Assembly: GCA_050747245.1 (NCBI GenBank)
Contig: JBOGNO010000007.1
Location: 62,001 to 126,000, forward strand
Direction: 5' to 3'
Source: JBOGNO01 sp050747245
Lineage (GTDB): Bacteria; Acidobacteriota; Terriglobia; Acidiferrales; UBA7541
DNA length: 64,000 nucleotides
Part shown: positions 1-9,100 of the stretch, piece after piece
Layout: every line of letters starts with the position of its first letter
Position numbering within the stretch: the stretch's first letter is position 1
Translations under genes and position numbers: made by a program
Notes under the pieces: model-generated
Seen by the model: the letters and a program-made list of their open reading frames with translations, nothing else
The model's database searches: none
Told to the model about the DNA's origin: nothing

Positions 1-1134
1 GCGCGCTTCGTGCCGAAAAAAGATGCGGCGATCGCAGAGCGGCTGGCGCGGGCGGGCGCCATCCTGCTTGGGAAAACCAATTTGCACGAATTCGCTTACG
101 GCGTGACGACGGAAAATCCGCACTACGGCGCGACACGCAATCCGTGGGCGGGCGAAAGGATTGCGGGAGGGTCGAGCGGCGGATCGGCCGCGGCGCTCGC
201 GGCGGGGATTGGATTTGCTTCCGTGGGCACGGATACGGGCGGTTCGATTCGCATTCCGGCGGCGCTGTGCGGGATCGTAGGGCTGAAGCCGACATACGGG
301 CGGGTGAGCTGCCGGGGCGTGGTGCCGCTGGCGCGGACGTTCGACGTGGCGGGGCCGCTGGCGCGGACGGCGCGGGACGCGGCGATGGTGTTAGGAACGA
401 TTGCGGGAGCGGATGCGCAAGACTCCGCAACGGTCGAGATGGCCGTGCCAAATTACGGGCGCGTGCTTCGCGGGCGGCTGCGCGGGCTGCGGATTGGCTG
501 GCCTCGAGAATATTTTTTTGAGCGCGTGGATGGGGAAGTGCTGCGCGCGCTCGAGGAGGTGGCGCGGACGCTTGGAAGACTCGGCGCGAAGGTTCGCAGG
601 GTTTCGCTGCCAAATATTGCCGAAGGGGATGAGCCAAGCACGCAGATCGCGCTCGCGGAGGCAACGGAATTTCACGAGGGCGCGGGATGGTTCCCTGCGC
701 GAGCGAAAGATTACGGCGCGGACGTGCGCAAGCGGCTGGAGTTGGGCGCGCGCGTGACGGCGGTTCAATATATGCGCTCGCTTGAAAAGCGAAAAATTGT
801 GAGCGCCGATTTTGCGGCAGCGTTCGAGAAAGTGGATGCGATTCTTGCGCCCGTAACGCCGATTGCGGCTCCCAGGCGCGGAGAAAAGTCGGTGAAGATT
901 GGCGGCAGGGAAGAATCCGTGCGCGCGACACTGATTCGCATGAACCGGCCCGCCAATTTTGCGGGGCTGCCGGCAACTTCAGTGCCGTGCGGATTCACGC
1001 GCGAAGGGTTGCCCATGGGGATGCAGCTTATCGGGCGTGCTTGGGAGGAAGCGACGCTGCTGCGGATCGCGCATGCGTTCGAGCAGGCCACGGAGTGGCA
1101 TTTGCGGCGTCCCGCGCTTGATTCGTTCTTCTGA
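1..1134 (+). CDS. Amidase signature family protein (GatA-like), 5' end outside window
   Basis: The reading frame is open from the first base, so the N-terminus lies outside the window; 377 residues are visible. The amidase signature is clear: a glycine/serine-rich GGSSGGSAAA stretch near visible residue 55 and DTGGSIR about 25 residues later carry the cis-Ser and nucleophile Ser of the Ser-cisSer-Lys triad. The catalytic Lys would lie upstream of the visible part. Family members hydrolyse amides, or act as subunit A of the Glu-tRNA(Gln)/Asp-tRNA(Asn) amidotransferase in the cytosol. The LKPTYGRVS segment and C-terminal PMGMQLIGR block fit GatA well, but without the N-terminus or gatB/gatC in view a stand-alone amidase cannot be excluded. 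Confidence 0.85.
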   Translation, partial: ARFVPKKDAAIAERLARAGAILLGKTNLHEFAYGVTTENPHYGATRNPWAGERIAGGSSGGSAAALAAGIGFASVGTDTGGSIRIPAALCGIVGLKPTYGRVSCRGVVPLARTFDVAGPLARTARDAAMVLGTIAGADAQDSATVEMAVPNYGRVLRGRLRGLRIGWPREYFFERVDGEVLRALEEVARTLGRLGAKVRRVSLPNIAEGDEPSTQIALAEATEFHEGAGWFPARAKDYGADVRKRLELGARVTAVQYMRSLEKRKIVSADFAAAFEKVDAILAPVTPIAAPRRGEKSVKIGGREESVRATLIRMNRPANFAGLPATSVPCGFTREGLPMGMQLIGRAWEEATLLRIAHAFEQATEWHLRRPALDSFF

Positions 1135-1148
1135 CCATCACCCTGAGT

Positions 1149-1466
1149 TCAATGACGGCTCATAGCCCACAAAGTAAATATCAGACCCAGCATTAAGCTG
1201 ATGAAAAGTACGAGTCGCACCAGGGTTCCGGTTCGTGTCGGCTTCTTGCGTCCCAATGCCTCGACCCTATTCCACATGAAGAGACCGAAGAATATGCCTA
1301 GAGCCATAGATATCACGAACCGCACAACAATTTTATAAGGCGAGGCAAGGTGGTGAGTTGTATACCAATCGTAGAGAGTTATAGCTAAGGCGTTTCCACC
1401 ACCCCCACCTAGAACTCCCCATACGAGGACAAATAGTGCCTTACGTGGAGCCTTGACTGTTTCCAT
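1149..1466 (-). CDS. Small hypothetical membrane protein
   Basis: This encodes 105 residues from an ATG. Three hydrophobic stretches (about residues 10-30, 45-63 and 83-102) suggest three membrane helices, with a short basic loop (GRKKPTRTG) between the second and third. A glycine run (GGGGG) sits near the end of the first helix. I do not recognise a family. The gene is convergent with the amidase gene, 14 bases away, and looks less GC-rich than its neighbours, which could indicate separate acquisition. Function unknown. Confidence 0.5.
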   Translation of the reverse strand: METVKAPRKALFVLVWGVLGGGGGNALAITLYDWYTTHHLASPYKIVVRFVISMALGIFFGLFMWNRVEALGRKKPTRTGTLVRLVLFISLMLGLIFTLWAMSRH

Positions 1467-1560
1467 CTGCCGAAATATTAATGTGGTTTGATTCCTGAGA
1501 GCAAGATTAAACGAACTGTTAAATAGCTATGGGAGATACAGCAACCATGATTCCGAGGAG

Positions 1561-2499
1561 TCAGGCGCGCTTAGTCATAAGGCAGAGGCCGAGGGCGTAG
1601 GCGAAGGTGCCGGTCAACATTCCGGCAAAAACGTCGGCGACGTAATGGTAGCGGCCGTACACGGTTGCAACCATCATGCACACGAAAAACGGCAGGCAAA
1701 TCCAGAAAAGCCAGCGGCGATAACGCCAGGAAGCAAGAATCGCGACCATCGAGCCTGAGACGTGTGCCGAGGGGAAGGCCGCGCCGTGGACTCGGCCAAA
1801 GCGCTCGATGGAATTGATGAGATGTGTAGCTGGGCCCGCCGCGAGCGGGGCTGCGGGAAGGGCGGCCAGGGCGAAATGCGGACTTTCGATGGGGAAAAAA
1901 ACGGCGATGACATACACAGTGTAATGCGCGATGGCGGTAGAAGTCATGACGGTCCAGAAGGCGCGGTCTTCGCGGCGCGCGTATAGGAGCGCGGGAAGCG
2001 CAACAAGGAAGAGGAAGTAGGTCATGTAAGCGGCTTGCATGAAATCGCCGAACGCGGGAGAAGAAAAACGCGCGAGCCAGACCGCAGGATGCTGGCCAAA
2101 TAGCGAGTAATCCAAGGCGACGAGCAAAGGGTCAAACCAGCCCGGAAAAACTATGTGTACCAGGCTGCGCAATTCTTCGAAGCAGAAAATATAGAGCGGA
2201 AGCGGATACCACGAGCGCGCGAAACGAATCGCGGGATGGGCACAGATTCGGGCGGAGCGTGCAAGAACGAACATGGCCGCGAGAATCGCGGCGTGGATGA
2301 GGATGTAGCGCGCGGGATGCGCAACATGGCGATGGAAAATGAGAATGAGAGTGCTGAGAAATGTGAGATAGCCGAGCGTGATCCATTCGAAAGCGCCGCA
2401 CGCTGCGGCGAATTCGCGAAGAGCAGCGCGGGCGGCGGAAATTCCTTCCTCGGGCGTGTGAGTTGGGGATGCGCAAGAGGCTGGCGAAGAACAATTCAT
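1561..2499 (-). CDS. PAP2/AUR1-like membrane phosphatase or phosphotransferase
   Basis: 312 residues from the ATG at 2499, chosen because it overlaps the stop of the upstream HAD gene as ATGA; a longer in-frame start at 2571 would overlap that gene by 76 bases. There are about six hydrophobic helices. The conserved PAP2 motifs are FPSAH (His246) and GRYHYVADV (His285, Asp289). The KX6RP motif of classical PAP2 enzymes is not evident, as in the AUR1-like (PAP2_3) subgroup that includes inositol-phosphoceramide synthases. It probably acts at the membrane on a phospholipid or lipid head group. It is the last gene of a three-gene overlapping operon with a CDP-alcohol phosphatidyltransferase and an HAD phosphatase. 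The substrate is inferred, not shown. Confidence 0.8.
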   Translation of the reverse strand: MNCSSPASCASPTHTPEEGISAARAALREFAAACGAFEWITLGYLTFLSTLILIFHRHVAHPARYILIHAAILAAMFVLARSARICAHPAIRFARSWYPLPLYIFCFEELRSLVHIVFPGWFDPLLVALDYSLFGQHPAVWLARFSSPAFGDFMQAAYMTYFLFLVALPALLYARREDRAFWTVMTSTAIAHYTVYVIAVFFPIESPHFALAALPAAPLAAGPATHLINSIERFGRVHGAAFPSAHVSGSMVAILASWRYRRWLFWICLPFFVCMMVATVYGRYHYVADVFAGMLTGTFAYALGLCLMTKRA

Positions 2500-3221
2500 C
2501 GGCCGGGCCTCGCGAGTGGGGAATGTAGCGCCGCGGGAGCATAGATGGCGGCGCTTTCCGTGGAGCGCCATTCGAGGATGGGCCAGCCGCGCTGGCGCGC
2601 GAGGCGTTCGAGGCGCGGCGAAGGATTGACGGCGGCGCGCAGGCCGACGGCGGAGAGCATGGCCGCGTCCGAGATGCTATTGCCGTAAGCGAAGCTGCGG
2701 CGGAGATCGAGGCCGTGGAGCGTGGCGAGACGCGCGAGGGCGCGGGCCTTGGCTGCGCCGGAAATGTGTTCGCCGGCGATGCGTCCGGTGCAGCGGCCGG
2801 ATTGGAATTCGAGTTCGGTAGCGCAAACGGCGACAGGGAATGCGAGTTGGCGCGCGACCGCGCGGGCGAGAATTGCAAGCGTGCCGCTCACGAGAAAAAT
2901 TTGATGGCCGTGAGCGAAATGCCATGCGAGACGGCGAAGGGCTTCGCGGTAGAAGGGCAAGGGTTCGCGGGAGAATTCGAGCACGAGAGCTTCGATGGAT
3001 TGCGCGGACATGCCCGCAAGATAGAATTTATTCGCGACGACGGCGCGGCGTGGGCTGCACGCGAAGCTACCGGCGAGATGCGCGAGCCATTGCAGGCAAG
3101 GCTTCAGGGCGAGGGGGTGACGGCGGAAAAGATGAAGCGCAAAACGTAGCTCGAGAGACGGCGGCGGGAGAAGAGTACCGTCGAGATCGAAGAATGCGGC
3201 GATCGATTGCGGGCACGTCAT
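2496..3221 (-). CDS. HAD-IB family phosphatase (PgpC/SerB-like)
   Basis: 241 residues from the ATG at 3221, which overlaps the TGA of the upstream gene as ATGA. HAD motifs are all present: FDLDGTL with nucleophile Asp12 and acid/base Asp14, VSGT (Ser112), a Lys near residue 158, and YGNSISD (residues 179-185), where Asn181 replaces the first Asp of the common GDSxxD form. The helical cap between motifs I and II fits subclass IB. Coupling to a CDP-alcohol phosphatidyltransferase suggests it removes the phosphate from a phosphatidyl-alcohol phosphate, such as phosphatidylglycerol phosphate or phosphatidylinositol phosphate. That role is inferred from context. Confidence 0.8.
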   Translation of the reverse strand: MTCPQSIAAFFDLDGTLLPPPSLELRFALHLFRRHPLALKPCLQWLAHLAGSFACSPRRAVVANKFYLAGMSAQSIEALVLEFSREPLPFYREALRRLAWHFAHGHQIFLVSGTLAILARAVARQLAFPVAVCATELEFQSGRCTGRIAGEHISGAAKARALARLATLHGLDLRRSFAYGNSISDAAMLSAVGLRAAVNPSPRLERLARQRGWPILEWRSTESAAIYAPAALHSPLARPGR

Positions 3222-3898
3222 GAGGAAGCTCCACGAAGGAGACGATAGGCGGGCTTGCGTGCGGCGGTCGCGGCGGCGGACGGGGCGAGATAACGGCGGC
3301 CTTCCCAAAAAACCGGCACGGCGCGAATGAGGCAGAATACCACGGTCGCGAGGACAAGCGTGTGGCTGGCGAGATGAATCCCGGCGATGGCACGCCCGGA
3401 GAGGAAACGCGCGTGCAGGTCGGCGAGAGCAAGCTCGAAGCCCAGCCAGCAAAAGCATACGCATTTGAGGGTGGCGTAAGCGGCGCGGCTCGCGCGCGAG
3501 GCGACCAGGGCGCGGGCCCAGGAAGATTCGAGCATGCCATTCGCGCCAAATCCGGAGCGGCCCTCGCGAGCGGCGAGGCTGCGAAGGAAATCGGTGGCCA
3601 GTCCGCGAGTGAAGAAAAGAATGGGCACCCACAGCGAGACGCTCCCGGCCGTGGCGTAAAATGTGAAGAAGAGATTTTCGACGAGGCGGTCGCCGAGAAT
3701 ATCGAGCTGCGCGCCAAGAGGAGTTTCCAGCTTGCGGCGCCGCGCCAGATACCCATCCGCCGCATCCAGGCCGATGGCGAGGATAACCAGCGCGAGCGCC
3801 GCAAGATCGGCTCCGAGCGCATGCCCGGAGAATTCGAAGACTCCCACGGCCGCGAAGGCCATGGCGATGCGCGCAAGCGTGATGCGATTGGGAGTCAT
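3218..3898 (-). CDS. CDP-alcohol phosphatidyltransferase family protein
   Basis: 226 residues. The start at 3898 is fixed by a strong AGGAGG six bases upstream; longer in-frame starts lack this. The family signature D-x2-DG-x2-AR-x8-G-x3-D-x3-D is complete: Asp45, Asp48, Gly49, Ala52, Arg53, Gly62, Asp66 and Asp70. Several hydrophobic helices follow. Such enzymes move a phosphatidyl group from CDP-diacylglycerol to an alcohol (glycerol phosphate, inositol phosphate or similar) at the inner membrane. It is the first gene of an overlapping trio with an HAD phosphatase and a PAP2-type protein. Phosphatidylglycerol-phosphate synthase is the default reading; phosphatidylinositol-phosphate synthase is the alternative raised by the PAP2 partner. 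Confidence 0.85.
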   Translation of the reverse strand: MTPNRITLARIAMAFAAVGVFEFSGHALGADLAALALVILAIGLDAADGYLARRRKLETPLGAQLDILGDRLVENLFFTFYATAGSVSLWVPILFFTRGLATDFLRSLAAREGRSGFGANGMLESSWARALVASRASRAAYATLKCVCFCWLGFELALADLHARFLSGRAIAGIHLASHTLVLATVVFCLIRAVPVFWEGRRYLAPSAAATAARKPAYRLLRGASS

Positions 3899-4212
3899 GT
3901 TCGGCCTCCTGCGACGGGCGTTCGTGGCTGCATTACAAGCGCTAGATCTTGTTTGTTCACGCGACATGCAAAGGCAAGCGGCGTGCCGGGGGCGCGAAAC
4001 GGGGAGGCTGCTGCTGCGTCAATGAGTTAGACGAGGGGCGAGTGAAGCGAAGCATTCGGCGAGCGATGGAATTCGCCGACAGGTGGAGCGCAAGGCCTCG
4101 GGCGAGGAAGCCTGACGAATAGCCAGCGTTCTGTGAGAAGATGCGGCCACAAGGAAGCGAAAGGGGATGCGCGGGCATCCAATCCTTGAAGTAAAGGCGT
4201 AATCAGAGAGAC
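3899..4212 (+). other. Divergent spacer between lipid operon and ccdA
   Basis: About 314 bases separate the minus-strand phosphatidyltransferase gene from the plus-strand ccdA. Apart from the AGGAGG of the former near 3905-3910, I see no protein-like reading frame, hairpin or good sigma70 box pair. It must carry at least one promoter in each direction. Confidence 0.5.
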
Positions 4213-5076
4213 ATGGACTATTCCATATTTTTGGTGTTCGTCGCCGGGCTGGTTTCGTTTCTCTCGCCGTGCGTGTTGCCGCTGGTGCCCGGCTACATTT
4301 CGATGCTTTCCGGGATTGGCGTAGAGCAACTGCGCGAAGGAAAAGCAGCGCGCGGAAGCTTGCTCGCTTCGGCGTTCGCATTCGTGATCGGGTTTTCGGC
4401 GGTGTTCGTGACGCTAGGAGCGTCGGCGAGCGTCATCGGCTCGTTCTTGCGGAGCAACCGGAATTTGCTGGCGCCGTTTGCGGGCGCGCTGGTGGTGATG
4501 TTCGGGCTGCACTTGATGGGAGTGCTGGCGAAAATATCGGTGCGCGCGGGGCTGATTATCGGCGCGATCCTGGCGGCGGGAGCGATCGCGCTGCGTTTCG
4601 CAGCCTGGGGATCGAGCCACCCGCTCGTGGCGCTGCAGATTTTCGCCGTCTCACTGATTTTTCTGCTGGGGCCGCTAATGACCAGGTGGCTCAATCGCGA
4701 CGTGCACCTGCGCAACGTCGGCGGCGGCGCCGGAATCATGAGCGCGTTCCTAATGGGGTTCGCATTCGCGTTCGGCTGGACGCCGTGCATCGGGCCGATC
4801 CTGACGGCGGTGCTGACGATTGCGGCGACGCGCGACACGGTGTGGCAGGGGATTTACCTGCTGGCGGTATATTCGGCGGGGCTGGCGGTGCCGTTCTTGA
4901 TCACCGCGCTGGGCATCAACGGATTTTTGCGCTTCTACCAGCGATTCCGGCGGCACATCCACGCGGTCGAAGTGCTGAGCGGCGTGTTGCTGCTTTTCAT
5001 CGGCGGGCTGATCTTCGTGAACCGGCTGACCTGGCTTTCGGGTAAGCTGACGTTTCTAAATCGGTTTACACTATAA
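4213..5076 (+). CDS. ccdA: Cytochrome c biogenesis protein CcdA (DsbD membrane domain)
   Basis: 287 residues, nearly all hydrophobic, with six or more membrane helices. The two diagnostic cysteine motifs are present: LSPCVLPLVPGY (Cys20) in helix 1 and GWTPCIGP (Cys192) in helix 4. CcdA passes electrons from cytosolic thioredoxin across the inner membrane to periplasmic thiol-disulfide proteins. At 287 residues it is longer than a minimal CcdA because of an insert between the two halves. The stop lies 13 bases before a TlpA/ResA-like thioredoxin gene, its natural electron acceptor, so the two are likely one operon. Confidence 0.92.
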   Translation: MDYSIFLVFVAGLVSFLSPCVLPLVPGYISMLSGIGVEQLREGKAARGSLLASAFAFVIGFSAVFVTLGASASVIGSFLRSNRNLLAPFAGALVVMFGLHLMGVLAKISVRAGLIIGAILAAGAIALRFAAWGSSHPLVALQIFAVSLIFLLGPLMTRWLNRDVHLRNVGGGAGIMSAFLMGFAFAFGWTPCIGPILTAVLTIAATRDTVWQGIYLLAVYSAGLAVPFLITALGINGFLRFYQRFRRHIHAVEVLSGVLLLFIGGLIFVNRLTWLSGKLTFLNRFTL

Positions 5077-5089
5077 GGGGAAATTGGGA

Positions 5090-5677
5090 ATGAAAAAGGT
5101 CCTGGGAATCGTCGCGGTTTTTGTGGTGCTGGCCACTTCGTGGTGGTTCGGCTCCGGCCGGGTGCACGAATCGCTGCGCATACCCAATACGTCGGCCTCG
5201 AGCGCCGCTAAGGATACCAAGGATCCGGAAGCCCCCGGCGTGACGTTTAAGAGTTTGGATGGCAAGGAAATCTCGCTGGCAAGCCTGAAAGGCAAGGTCG
5301 TGCTGGTCAATTTCTGGGCCACCTATTGCGAGCCTTGCCAAACGGAAATCCCGTGGCTCATCGATTTCCAGCAGAAATACGCCGCGCGCGGCTTCACGGT
5401 GCTCGGCGTGGATATGAACGAGGATGCAAAAGACACAGTCGCGCCGTTCGTGGCCAAGCAGAAATACGATGTGGGCGGGCAATCCATGAGCATGAATTAC
5501 CCCATCCTGCTGGGGAGCGACGAAGAGGCCGACAAATTCGGAGGGCTGATCGGCCTGCCCACTTCGGTGCTCATCTCGCCGGACGGAAAAATCGTGAAGC
5601 GCGTAATTGGCATCGTGAACCGCGAATCCATCTCCAAGGAAATCGAAAGTCTCCTGCCGGCCAATCCCGCGACCTAA
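5090..5677 (+). CDS. TlpA/ResA-like membrane-anchored thioredoxin
   Basis: 195 residues from the ATG at 5090, which has a GGGGA eight bases upstream; an in-frame TTG at 5084 is the alternative. An N-terminal signal anchor (residues 4-22) is followed by a linker and a thioredoxin fold with active site FWATYCEPC (Cys80, Cys83). A cis-Pro region (LPTSVLIS) and a C-terminal helix complete the fold. It should be a periplasmic thiol-disulfide oxidoreductase reduced by the adjacent CcdA, probably for cytochrome c maturation or periplasmic disulfide repair. A thioredoxin-like peroxidase is the less likely alternative. Confidence 0.9.
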   Translation: MKKVLGIVAVFVVLATSWWFGSGRVHESLRIPNTSASSAAKDTKDPEAPGVTFKSLDGKEISLASLKGKVVLVNFWATYCEPCQTEIPWLIDFQQKYAARGFTVLGVDMNEDAKDTVAPFVAKQKYDVGGQSMSMNYPILLGSDEEADKFGGLIGLPTSVLISPDGKIVKRVIGIVNRESISKEIESLLPANPAT

Positions 5678-6160
5678 TTCAGGGGCAGAAATCCAGCTTA
5701 CTCCTCACTCATTCCCAGCTCGCTGTGGTGACGGGATCCTATGGCGAAATGTGGAGCAAGTTTTCATAAATTCATATTCTTGTAACGCTTCGTTCGTATT
5801 TATATGAATTATGGAATTAAATTGTTCTATCGCAAGTGTCTGCGTCTATTATCTTCTTTATTTTAAATCATTTAAAAAATAGACATCTGTGGTACGGTTT
5901 GTGCTCGTTGTATCAACAGCGATTTGGGTGTGGATTCCCTTGCTCCGGGTGTCGCGCGTCCATGACTAACCTGCAGCGGGATTCTTCAAGGGCGCAGCGA
6001 CCACTATCGGGCAACCGGATTTGCCGATTTTGAGACACTGTAAGTACTTGAGGTGCCTTGAAAAGGGAGCCGGGATGCGCGTGGTCTTCGGGGCGGGAAT
6101 CAGAAGGAATTGCGTGGTGGCAATCCGAGCGAAAATCCTTCAAAAAGGGGTGGAAAAGTG
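5678..6160 (+). other. AT-rich spacer upstream of the TonB-dependent receptor
   Basis: About 480 bases without a credible gene. Roughly 5760-5890 is clearly richer in A+T than the flanks. The only promoter-like arrangement I find is listed separately. The end of the spacer (6144-6152) carries the AAGGGGTGG ribosome-binding site of the receptor gene. The length suggests a long leader or upstream regulatory sites. Confidence 0.5.
5780..5808 (+). promoter_or_regulatory. Candidate sigma70-type promoter for the receptor gene
   Basis: TTGTAA at 5780-5785 and TATGAA at 5803-5808 are 17 bases apart, each matching four of six consensus positions. It lies in the A+T-rich part of the spacer, about 350 bases before the receptor start. 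The match is modest and unproven. Confidence 0.3.
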
Positions 6161-9100
6161 ATGCGACTCAGCCTGAATAACCGCATGTTTTTCCGGTTTT
6201 TGGCCGTGGCTTTTGCCGTGGTTCTGGGCGCGGGCCTGATGTATGGCCAGGCAGTCAACGGGAGCATCTCCGGCAGCGTCATAGACGCGCAGGGCGGCGC
6301 CGTGGTCGGTGCGAAAATCGTGATTACCAACCTGGCTACGGGTGTGGTCACGAATTCCGAGAGCAGCTCTGCCGGCGCATTTTTCGTCAAGGATCTGCCG
6401 CCCGGGGTGTATAGCGTGCGCATCACGCAGCAGGGATTCAAAGCCCGCGAATATCAGCAGGTCACCGTCGAATTGAACAAGGATACTTCTCTGACGGTGT
6501 CGCTCGAAGTAGGGGATGTGTCGCAGACCGTGACTGTGGAATCGGTCGCACCGATTGTGGAGACCACCACGGCTCAGACCACCACCACGTTTGAAACCAA
6601 GAAGATAACGGATCTTCCCGCCGTGACGGGACGTCTGGACTCGATCGCCTTGCTTTCCCCGGGAGTTATTCCCGGGTTCGGGAACGTGAACTCGAACGGA
6701 GCTACCCTCTCCGTAGATGGCCAGCGGGCGCGCTCCAACAACTTCACGATTGACGGGCAGGATAACAACGACAACTCCATCGGCGGGCCGGGGCTGTTTG
6801 AGTCGACGATTGACTTCGTGCAGGAGCTTTCCATTGTCACCAACAATTTTAGCGCGGAATACGGCCGCAACCAGGGCGCGCAAGTCAACATCGTCACGAG
6901 GAGCGGGACGAATGACATTCACGGAGCGCTGACGGCCTTTTTTCAAAGCGACGGGTTCAATGCGAACTCCTTCTCGAACGACCTCAATGGTACTCCGAAG
7001 TCGCATTTCAATAACAATGACGATGACGCTTCCATTGGCGGGCCGATCAAGAAAGATAAAATCTTCTACTTTCTTGGATTTGAGTACCAGAAGGAGCCGG
7101 GCGGATTCACGGCTACAAGCAGCTCAAGTACGTTCACCATTACTCCCAAGGGGATTGCAACTTTGAATGCTGCTTTCCCGAACTCAATTCCGGTCCAAGT
7201 TTACGGCCTCGACGGGCCGCTGACGCGGGCGATTGGCGGTCCAGCCATCCTCGCGGGAAGCGAAGGAAACTGTACGCAGGAACTGGGCAAGCGCAAGGCG
7301 AGATGCCAGGTCGGGACGCTCGTCAATGGTGTGGCGATTCCCGATTTTGATGTGGCGCGAATTACCCGGACGATTCCGAATGGCTTCACATTTTACAATG
7401 CCGTCGGAAAAATGGACTTCCACATTGGATCCAATACCACGCTGAGCGCCCGTTATCTCGGTCAGGACCAGCTGAGCGATTTCGGCGGCGGCGCTTCCGT
7501 GGCCGGTTACACCATCAGCGTTCCGGCGCGCAGCCAGAACATCGGAGTCACTCTGACGCACCAGTTTTCGCCGCGGCAAGTGAACGAGTTCAGACTCGCT
7601 TACGGCCGCTTGTCGGTTCATTTCCAGGGCGGGAACACATTCGGGTTTGGCCAAATTACGAATAACATCGCCAACGTTTCGATGCCGGCAAGCTTCCAGG
7701 GCTTCGGGTTGCCGACCAACCTCCCGCAGTTCCGGGTTGTGAACACCTATCAATTGGTCGACAACTACTCGATTCAGATCGGCCGCCATGCGCTCAAGAC
7801 TGGAATTGACATGCGAAGGCAATTGACGCCGGATGGGTTCCTGCCGGACATCAACGGCTTGTTCGTCTTTTCCTCAATGGCGGGTTTCATTGGCAACAAT
7901 CCTTCGTCGTTCACGGGCGCCTCGGGAAGCGATTTGATTGGCATCCGCGAAACGGATTCTTTCGTGTATTTCCAGGATGATTTCAAAGTGAAACCCAACC
8001 TGACCCTGAATCTCGGCCTCCGGTATGAATACACGGGCCAGCCGAATAACATTTTGAACAAGGAGACGGTGCAGCGGGAATCGAACCCGGCGACGGCAAT
8101 CTGGAATACGGCGCTGCCGCTCTCGGCTCGAACGGTCCCTGCTCTGAATGCCGCCAAGCTCGACTTTGCACCGCGGTTTGGATTTGCCTACACGCCCCAT
8201 TGGGGAAACCGGCTCTTCGGCCAGGACAACACCGTGATCCGGGGCGGATATTCAATCGCGTACGATCCGGATTTCTTCAATCTCCTGCTAAACGTCGGAA
8301 CCGCCGCTCCGACGGTGCTCCTGTTCACGTTGCCGTCGAAGCAAATCCCTGGCGGGAAGCCGCCCGGTATGCCCTCCACGGATATCACGGGCGCCAACCT
8401 GCATGCGACACTCGCACCGCCAGCTGGGCTTGATCCGCGCATTTTTAATCAAACGCAATTCAGCTCGACGTTCAAGTCGCCGTATGCGCAAAACTGGACA
8501 TTAGGTATGCAAAGGAGAATCGGGCAAAACATGGGGTTCGAAATCCGCTATGCCGGTTCGCGCGGCGTGGCGCTGTTCCAGTCGTTTAATGGCAATCCGT
8601 GTGTCTCTTGCTTCATTAACGCGGGATTCGGAAGCTTGGTGCCATCCGGGATTGTGCCAGCAGCGAACGGCAGAGTGAACGGAACGTTTAACCTCGTTCG
8701 CACGCGTGGCAACGCGGCCCAGTCAACGTACCATGGCTTGCAAACCCGATTTGACGGCAGACTCTTCCACCAGGTGACGCTGGGAGCCTCGTACACCTAC
8801 AGCCACAACATCGACAATTCGAGTGAAGTATTCAACTTCACCGGGCAGGGTTCGGTTGCCATTCAACAGAATCCGTTTAACATCAACGGCGGAGAACGCG
8901 GCAACTCGAACATAGATTTCCGCCATGTGGGGACTGCCAACTTCATCTGGGATATCCCCGCATACAAGAGCCAGAGCGGATTCATCGGTCACATCCTCGG
9001 CGGCTGGGAGACGACGGGAATCCTGCGCCTCCAGACCGGCCGGCCGATAACGCCGCTGTGTGCCGTGTCCTGCGGGGGGACGGTGGATGACACGTCTTTC

